Shown here: piece after piece, positions 32,037-37,250 of the stretch
Numbering within the stretch: position 1 is the first letter of the stretch
How the letters are laid out: every line of letters starts with the position of its first letter
Assembly (NCBI GenBank): GCA_902615805.1
Contig: CACMQH010000011.1
Span: 1-37,250 of the forward strand
Source: Rhodospirillaceae bacterium
GTDB taxonomy: Bacteria > Pseudomonadota > Alphaproteobacteria > TMED109
Reading direction: 5' to 3'
Length of the DNA: 37,250 nt
The notes under the pieces: model-generated
Databases searched by the model: none
What the model was told of the DNA's origin: nothing
The model's input: only the letters and a program-made list of their open reading frames with translations
Position numbers and translations under genes: made by a program

Positions 32037-32941
32037 TGTAATAAATCCAATATAAAAATATACTTAGGATCTATTACTAATTCAGAAATCAAAAAAAGGC
32101 ATAGACAAACTATTATTATTCCCAATAGCATTCTAAGCACTTCTCCAGAAACTCTTTGTACAACAAAAGCTCCCATTTGTACTCCTAATACCCCCCCTAA
32201 TAATAGTAACCCAGATAAAATTACATCAACAGTTTGATTTATATACGCATGCATAATAGTAGAAGTAATTGATACAAACAGTATCTGCATTAAAGAAGTA
32301 CCTATAACAACTTGTGTCGACATTCCCAATAAATAAATCATTGCTGGAACTAAAATAAAGCCTCCTCCTACTCCCATTATAGCTGCTAAAACTCCAATAA
32401 TATAACTTATTAATAAAGGAGGAATTACACTTATATAAAGTTTTGATCTTCTGAATTTTATTCTAAATGGTAATCCATGTATCCAACTGTGCTCATGTAG
32501 CTTTATTAAAGATCCTAATTTTTTTTTCTTCCTAGTTTTAAGACTTTCATAAAGCATATAAATGCCCACTGATCCTAAAAACAAAATGTAGGTAAATGAT
32601 ATTACCTCTTCGACTCTGCCTTGAATTGATAAAAGCCTGAACAAAAAAACTCCACTTGCGGAACCAATTACTCCACCTAAAAGAAGTATTGCTCCCATAA
32701 TTATATCAACATTTTTTCTTCTAAAATAATTCAAAAACCCTGTTAAGGAAGACCCCACAATATGGTTTGCTTCACTTCCAACTGCTACTGCAGGAGGCAC
32801 TCCACTAAGAATCAATATAGGAGTAGTTAGAAACCCTCCTCCAACGCCGAACATTCCTGATAACACGCCAGCTACAAAACCTATACTCAATAAAAAGAAT
32901 ATATTTTGTGAAATTTCGGCTATAGGTAAATAAATTTCCAA
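32033..32941 (-). CDS. TauE/SafE-family sulfite/sulfonate exporter-like permease
   Basis: 302 residues with about eight hydrophobic helices and the repeated GVGGGFLTTPILILSGVPPAVAVGSE and GVGGGFILVPAMIYLLGMSTQVVIGTSL signatures of the TauE/SafE family, in N- and C-terminal halves. It probably exports sulfite, sulfoacetate or related anions, but the substrate is not known. It lies 5 bases after trpS and overlaps the Alph_Pro_TM gene. Confidence 0.88.
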   Translation of the reverse strand: MEIYLPIAEISQNIFFLLSIGFVAGVLSGMFGVGGGFLTTPILILSGVPPAVAVGSEANHIVGSSLTGFLNYFRRKNVDIIMGAILLLGGVIGSASGVFLFRLLSIQGRVEEVISFTYILFLGSVGIYMLYESLKTRKKKKLGSLIKLHEHSWIHGLPFRIKFRRSKLYISVIPPLLISYIIGVLAAIMGVGGGFILVPAMIYLLGMSTQVVIGTSLMQILFVSITSTIMHAYINQTVDVILSGLLLLGGVLGVQMGAFVVQRVSGEVLRMLLGIIIVCLCLFLISELVIDPKYIFILDLLQ

Positions 32942-32946
32942 TTTTT

Positions 32947-33978
32947 TTAAATAAATCCAATTATATTTTTTAATTCCTTTAAATTTTCTTCTGCCTGCTC
33001 TTTTGCTTTTTGAGCACCTTCTTCTAATACTCTTTTAAGATAATTTTCTTCATTTAGCATTTTTCTCACTTCATGCCCTATAGGAAATATTTTTTGAATT
33101 AGAGTTTCAGCTAAAACTTCTTTTAGCACCCTAAATTCTTTTCCTTCAAAAATTTTTAAAGTTTCTGTAACTGATGCCTCTGATATAGCGCTATATATTT
33201 GTAATAAATTACATGCTTCAGGTCTCTGACTTATTATTTCTTTTGAAAATTTTCCTGATTCATCCAAGACCTCTTCTCCCATAATTACATTACTATCAGT
33301 TTTGGCCTTTTTTATTTTATTAACAATCAAATCCTTACTATCCATTATATTTATTCTTGAATAGTCTGAGATATCTGATTTAGACATTTTATTTATCCCG
33401 TTTCTTAAGCTCATAACTCTGGTAGCTCCACCAAAAATTAATGGTTCCACCTCAGGAAAAAAATCAACTTCGAAATCATTATTAAATTTTTTTGCTATAT
33501 CTCTGGCTAATTCAAGGTGTTGTTTTTGATCTTCGCCAACAGGAACTTTATTTGATTTATATGCTAAAATATCAGAAGCCATTAATACAGGATAAGTAAA
33601 CAAACCAACAGAAACATTCTCTCTATTTTTTCCAGCTTTTTCCTTAAATTGTGTCATCCTATTTAACCAACCCATTCTACATACACAATTTAATATCCAA
33701 GCCAACTCTGAATGCATTGAAACTTTTGATTGATTAAAGATTATACTTTTTTTTGGGTCAATACCAGCAGCTATAAAGCAAGCTACAGTTTCTAAAGTAT
33801 CTTTTTTAAGTTTGGCGGGCTCTTGCCATACTGTAATTGCATGAAGATCTACCACACAATAGTAGCAGGTAGACTGTTTAGTATTATTCTGTAACTCAAC
33901 AAAGTTTTTTATAGCACCTAGATAATTTCCTATATGCAAATTTCCTGTTGGTTGTACGCCTGAAAAAATCCTATCCAA
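32947..33978 (-). CDS. trpS: Tryptophanyl-tRNA synthetase
   Basis: 343 residues from TTG at 33978, giving the family-typical start MDRIFSGVQPTGNLHIGNYLGAI. The HIGH-like GNLHIGN and the KMSKS motif (NKMSKSDISD) mark the class I aminoacyl-tRNA synthetase. TTG is favoured because GGAGAGG (33983-33989) lies 4 bases upstream (7 from GGAG); a GTG at 34002 would add MTFSRRGN. It overlaps the murJ stop by 8 bases. Nothing odd beyond the start codon. Confidence 0.95.
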   Translation of the reverse strand: MDRIFSGVQPTGNLHIGNYLGAIKNFVELQNNTKQSTCYYCVVDLHAITVWQEPAKLKKDTLETVACFIAAGIDPKKSIIFNQSKVSMHSELAWILNCVCRMGWLNRMTQFKEKAGKNRENVSVGLFTYPVLMASDILAYKSNKVPVGEDQKQHLELARDIAKKFNNDFEVDFFPEVEPLIFGGATRVMSLRNGINKMSKSDISDYSRINIMDSKDLIVNKIKKAKTDSNVIMGEEVLDESGKFSKEIISQRPEACNLLQIYSAISEASVTETLKIFEGKEFRVLKEVLAETLIQKIFPIGHEVRKMLNEENYLKRVLEEGAQKAKEQAEENLKELKNIIGFI

Positions 33979-35539
33979 ATTTCCTCTCCGTGAAAAGGTC
34001 ACTAAACTTTCTATTCTTTATAGCATTGTAATTTATTACTCTAAACATAATTAATAAAACTGCAAAAGTAATGACTGCGAAAAACATTAATAAACTTAAA
34101 GTAAAAGTTTTAGACATAAATCCAGACAAACTAAAGTAATCACTAAATAATATTAGCATATATGCAGTTATTAATAAAATGTATGTTAAAAAAGAACTTA
34201 TTAAAATCTTAAAAATCTTTTTTATGAAATTTTTATTTAATTTCCAATATTTTTTCTTATGTAAAAATATATATAAAGCAATTACATTGAAGTAACTTGC
34301 TAAACTTAAAGATAAAGCAATACCTAGGTGTCCCATACTGCCGACTAATAGCACTATAAGAAACAAATTTACTAACATTGATAACGTAGATATTAGAAAA
34401 GGAATAAGTGTATTCTTTTCTGAAAAAAATATTACAGAAAAAATTTTTATAAAACCAAAAGCTGGAAGACCTATTGAATACATTACAATGGCATCACTAG
34501 TAGCTAAAACATCTCCTAGTCCAAACTTACCTCTTTTAAATAAAATATCTACAATTAGGTCAGATAATGCTATAAGACCTAACATACATAATAAAGTTAG
34601 ACAAAGCATTAATAGACATGAAAATTCGATTTGTTGGCTAATATTTTTTTTTGATTTTTTTGCTTTCTGATTAGATAAAGTAGTTAATAAAATTGTAGAA
34701 ATAGAAACAACAAAAATACCAAGAGGTAATTGTACTATTCTATCGGCATAATAGAGCCATGATATAGCCCCCATAATGCTAGAGGCAAAAATTACACCTA
34801 TAAATTGATTTATTTGAAGTATTCCCCCTGCAAGAATATTTGGCATTAAAAGCGAAAAAAACTTTTTAATATTTTTTGAAACTCTTGGCTTTGAAAATTT
34901 AATTTTGATATTAATTTTAAAAGACCAAAAAATCATTACTAGTAATTGCAATATTCCTGAAATAATTACAGCCCATGATAGAATTAATTCTGGTATAGCA
35001 AAATAAAAGTAACTAACACCTAAAGCTATAATCATACCTAAATTTAAAATAATTGGGCTAAAAGCCCACATAGCAAATCTACCATTAGCATTAAATAACG
35101 CTCCTATAAAAGAGGATATGGAAATAAGTACCAGGTAAGGAAACATTATTGATGCTAAAAAAGTTGTTTTATTTATAAGCTCTTCAGTGAACCCTGGTGC
35201 TAAAAAGGAAATTATTTCTTTCATAAAAATTTCAGCTAGCACAGTAACAATTAATAAAATAATAATTAAATAATTAAAAACTGAATTATAAAAAGTCTGA
35301 GCTATTTTCTTATTTGATTTTTTTTTAATATCTAAATAAAGAGGAATAAGTGCATTGCTTATTGCTCCTTCAGCAAACAACCTCCTAAATAAATTAGGAA
35401 GCCTAAAAGCTAATAGAAAACTATCTGCACTTGAGGAAGCTCCAAATATGAATGCAAAAAGAAGATCTCTACCATAACCAAGTATTCTACTTAAAACAGT
35501 TAATATACTCATTAAGCTAAAAGATTTGAAAACACTCAT
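33971..35539 (-). CDS. murJ: Lipid II flippase MurJ
   Basis: 522 residues with about 14 transmembrane helices, matching MurJ length. N-terminal SILTVLSRILGYGRDLLFAFIFGASSSADSFLLAFRLPNLFRRLFAEGAISNALIPLY carries the conserved R-RDL, ADAFxxAFRLPNLFRRLFAEGA blocks. It moves lipid II across the inner membrane for peptidoglycan synthesis. It follows mutS after 8 bases and overlaps trpS by 8. Confidence 0.95.
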   Translation of the reverse strand: MSVFKSFSLMSILTVLSRILGYGRDLLFAFIFGASSSADSFLLAFRLPNLFRRLFAEGAISNALIPLYLDIKKKSNKKIAQTFYNSVFNYLIIILLIVTVLAEIFMKEIISFLAPGFTEELINKTTFLASIMFPYLVLISISSFIGALFNANGRFAMWAFSPIILNLGMIIALGVSYFYFAIPELILSWAVIISGILQLLVMIFWSFKINIKIKFSKPRVSKNIKKFFSLLMPNILAGGILQINQFIGVIFASSIMGAISWLYYADRIVQLPLGIFVVSISTILLTTLSNQKAKKSKKNISQQIEFSCLLMLCLTLLCMLGLIALSDLIVDILFKRGKFGLGDVLATSDAIVMYSIGLPAFGFIKIFSVIFFSEKNTLIPFLISTLSMLVNLFLIVLLVGSMGHLGIALSLSLASYFNVIALYIFLHKKKYWKLNKNFIKKIFKILISSFLTYILLITAYMLILFSDYFSLSGFMSKTFTLSLLMFFAVITFAVLLIMFRVINYNAIKNRKFSDLFTERKFG

Positions 35540-35547
35540 GCCTTATT

Positions 35548-37250
35548 TTATTCCTCTAACTTATCTTTTATTTCCTTTAAAAAATTTAAAGCCTCAATCG
35601 GCGTTAAGTTATTTAAATTTAAACTTATAATCTGATCTTCCAAAAGTTTTAACATAGTATTTTTTTTTTCTCTATTTATATCGATAGTCTGAATATCTGA
35701 ATTAATATTCTCAACGCCTAAACCATTTTCTAGATTATTTAATACTTCTCTTGCTTTTATTACAACCACTTCAGGCAATCCTGCCATTTTTGCCACTTCT
35801 ATTCCATAAGAACTTTCAGCAACACCTTCTATTAATTGATGAAGGAAAATCAATTCACTTTTCCATTTCTTAACTCTAAACGTATTTAGTTTCAGTAAAG
35901 TATAATTTTTTTCTAATGCTGAAAGTTGATTGTAATGAGTTGCAAATAATGTTTTACATTTGATATTTTGCATTAAAAATTCTACAGTTGCCCAAGCCAA
36001 AGACATACCATCATATGTAGAAGTTCCTCTACCTATTTCATCTAATATTACTAAAGATCTGTTGGTTGCTGAGTTTAAAATGTTAGCTGTCTCAAGCATC
36101 TCTACCATAAAGGTAGAGTTTCCTTTTGCTAGTTCATCTCCCGAACCTACTCTACAAAATAATTTATCACATACACCAATGTTGACCTGTTCAGCAGGAC
36201 AATATCCTCCTGCTTGAGCTATTATAAGTATTAAAGCATTCTGTCTTAAATACGTTGATTTACCCGACATATTCGGTCCAGTTATTAATCTAAATAGATT
36301 ATTATCTTTCTCATTTAATACACAATTATTAGCAATAAAGCTTTCTGTATGCGTTTTTTCAACTGATGGATGTCTTCCTTTTTTAACAATAAACTCAGAG
36401 CTATCATTAAGCTGTGGTCTTACTGCACCATACTTTTTTGCATAATTTGACCAACTAATTGCCACATCTATTCTAGCAACTAAGTTTGCAATATTAAGAA
36501 TATTTCCTGAAGATTGTAATAATAAGCTTACTAATTTGTTATAAATTTCTACCTCTAATTCTAATGCTTCAAAATTAGCATTCAAAATTTTTTCAGAAAT
36601 ACTTGTTAAATTTTTTGTAGTATACCTGAAGGAATTTTTTAGCGTTTGTCTATGTATATAGTGTAGGTCAGTATTTTTAAGTTTATCGTTATTAGAACTA
36701 GAAATATCTATAAAGTATCCTAAAAAACTATTGTATTTAATTTTTAAATTATTAATTCCAGATAATTTTTTTTCTGACTCTTCTTCTTTTATAATTAAGG
36801 CTTTAGCTTCATCTCTAAATTTTCTAACTTCATCAAGTTTTTCATCAAATCCTGCTTTAATAAAATTACCATCTCTAGAAAGTAACGGAAGATTTTCTCC
36901 TAGTGCAGATTCTAAAGTAAGTACTATTTTTTGAACGTCCTTATTACCTTTAGTGTTTTTTAAAAATTTTAAAAAGAAATCGTCATTTAAACCATCTACC
37001 TTATCATTAACTACCTCACATAATTCAATAGATTTTTTTAGTCCATTCAAAATACAAAATAAATCTTTTGGGCCGCCTCTGCCAAGAGAAAGCCTGCTCA
37101 AAGATCTTGAAATATCAGGAAAGTTATTTATTGACTTTGCTACTATATTATTTAAATCATCAAAGTTGTCATAAAAAAAGTTTACTAGGTCTAGTCTTTT
37201 ATTAATGCTATTGAGGTTGCTAAGAGGGTTTGATAAGTCATTTAATAACT
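35548..37250 (-). CDS. mutS: DNA mismatch repair protein MutS (5' end outside window)
   Basis: About 567 C-terminal residues are present; the frame is open to base 37249. The connector/lever part begins at SNLNSINKRLDLVNFFYDNF, then LSRLSLGRGGPKDL. The ATPase carries Walker A GPNMSGKSTYLRQNA and Walker B LDEIGRGTSTYDGMSLAWA, and GVAESSYGIEVAKMAGLPE near the end. MutS recognises mismatches and recruits MutL. Only its DNA-binding N-terminus is missing, due to the window edge and not to truncation. It heads the mutS-murJ-trpS run. Confidence 0.95.
   Translation of the reverse strand, partial: LLNDLSNPLSNLNSINKRLDLVNFFYDNFDDLNNIVAKSINNFPDISRSLSRLSLGRGGPKDLFCILNGLKKSIELCEVVNDKVDGLNDDFFLKFLKNTKGNKDVQKIVLTLESALGENLPLLSRDGNFIKAGFDEKLDEVRKFRDEAKALIIKEEESEKKLSGINNLKIKYNSFLGYFIDISSSNNDKLKNTDLHYIHRQTLKNSFRYTTKNLTSISEKILNANFEALELEVEIYNKLVSLLLQSSGNILNIANLVARIDVAISWSNYAKKYGAVRPQLNDSSEFIVKKGRHPSVEKTHTESFIANNCVLNEKDNNLFRLITGPNMSGKSTYLRQNALILIIAQAGGYCPAEQVNIGVCDKLFCRVGSGDELAKGNSTFMVEMLETANILNSATNRSLVILDEIGRGTSTYDGMSLAWATVEFLMQNIKCKTLFATHYNQLSALEKNYTLLKLNTFRVKKWKSELIFLHQLIEGVAESSYGIEVAKMAGLPEVVVIKAREVLNNLENGLGVENINSDIQTIDINREKKNTMLKLLEDQIISLNLNNLTPIEALNFLKEIKDKLEE

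Overview
The window is a gene-dense, very AT-rich stretch of chromosome. It has almost no intergenic space, 4-base ATGA start/stop overlaps and convergent genes that overlap at their 3' ends. Gene content and order (ftsK-dapC, nusA-infB-rbfA-truB-rpsO-pnp, fur-olsB-plsC-miaB-phoH-ybeY-corC-lnt-metK-trmB, and an Irr-type regulator) point to an alphaproteobacterium with a streamlined, low-GC genome. A marine SAR11-like lineage or a similarly reduced one fits best. The exact clade is inference. I see no mobile elements, CRISPR arrays, rRNA or phage genes.

Layout. 1-4.2 kb: 5' end of ftsK, dapC and an amidase on the minus strand, divergent from a UbiH-type flavin hydroxylase. 4.2-6.1 kb: minus-strand thioredoxin/TPR co-chaperone, LON-domain protein and a tiny Trm112-like protein, preceded by a questionable 53-residue ORF. 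6.2-6.7 kb: tRNA-Gly(GCC) and a secreted SH3-domain protein on the plus strand. 6.7-11.6 kb: an oxidative-stress/iron cluster (DUF3501, peroxiredoxin, Fe-S oxidoreductase, rubrerythrin, Irr, nitronate monooxygenase-like). Two Irr-box-like palindromes flank the rubrerythrin promoter region. 11.7-19.3 kb: the nusA-infB-rbfA-truB-rpsO-pnp translation/RNA-decay operon, with a good sigma70 promoter before nusA and no rimP or ylxR. 19.4-28.4 kb: fur, the ornithine-lipid pair olsB/plsC, then miaB, phoH, ybeY, corC, lnt, metK, trmB. 28.4-30.3 kb: a TusA-like gene and a VanX-like dipeptidase on the plus strand, interleaved with rimI/tsaB. 30.3-37.25 kb: nfuA, uspA, Alph_Pro_TM protein, TauE transporter, trpS, murJ and a mutS cut by the window edge.

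The most striking observation concerns start codons. lnt and trmB have no ATG, GTG or TTG that would preserve their conserved N-termini. Each instead has an ATA codon 6-7 nt after a Shine-Dalgarno sequence, overlapping or just after the upstream stop codon. phoH shows the same arrangement. This suggests real AUA initiation in this lineage, concentrated in one operon that is also rich in TTG/GTG starts. The second notable point is the Irr-box-flanked rubrerythrin/Fe-S/peroxiredoxin/DUF3501 cluster.
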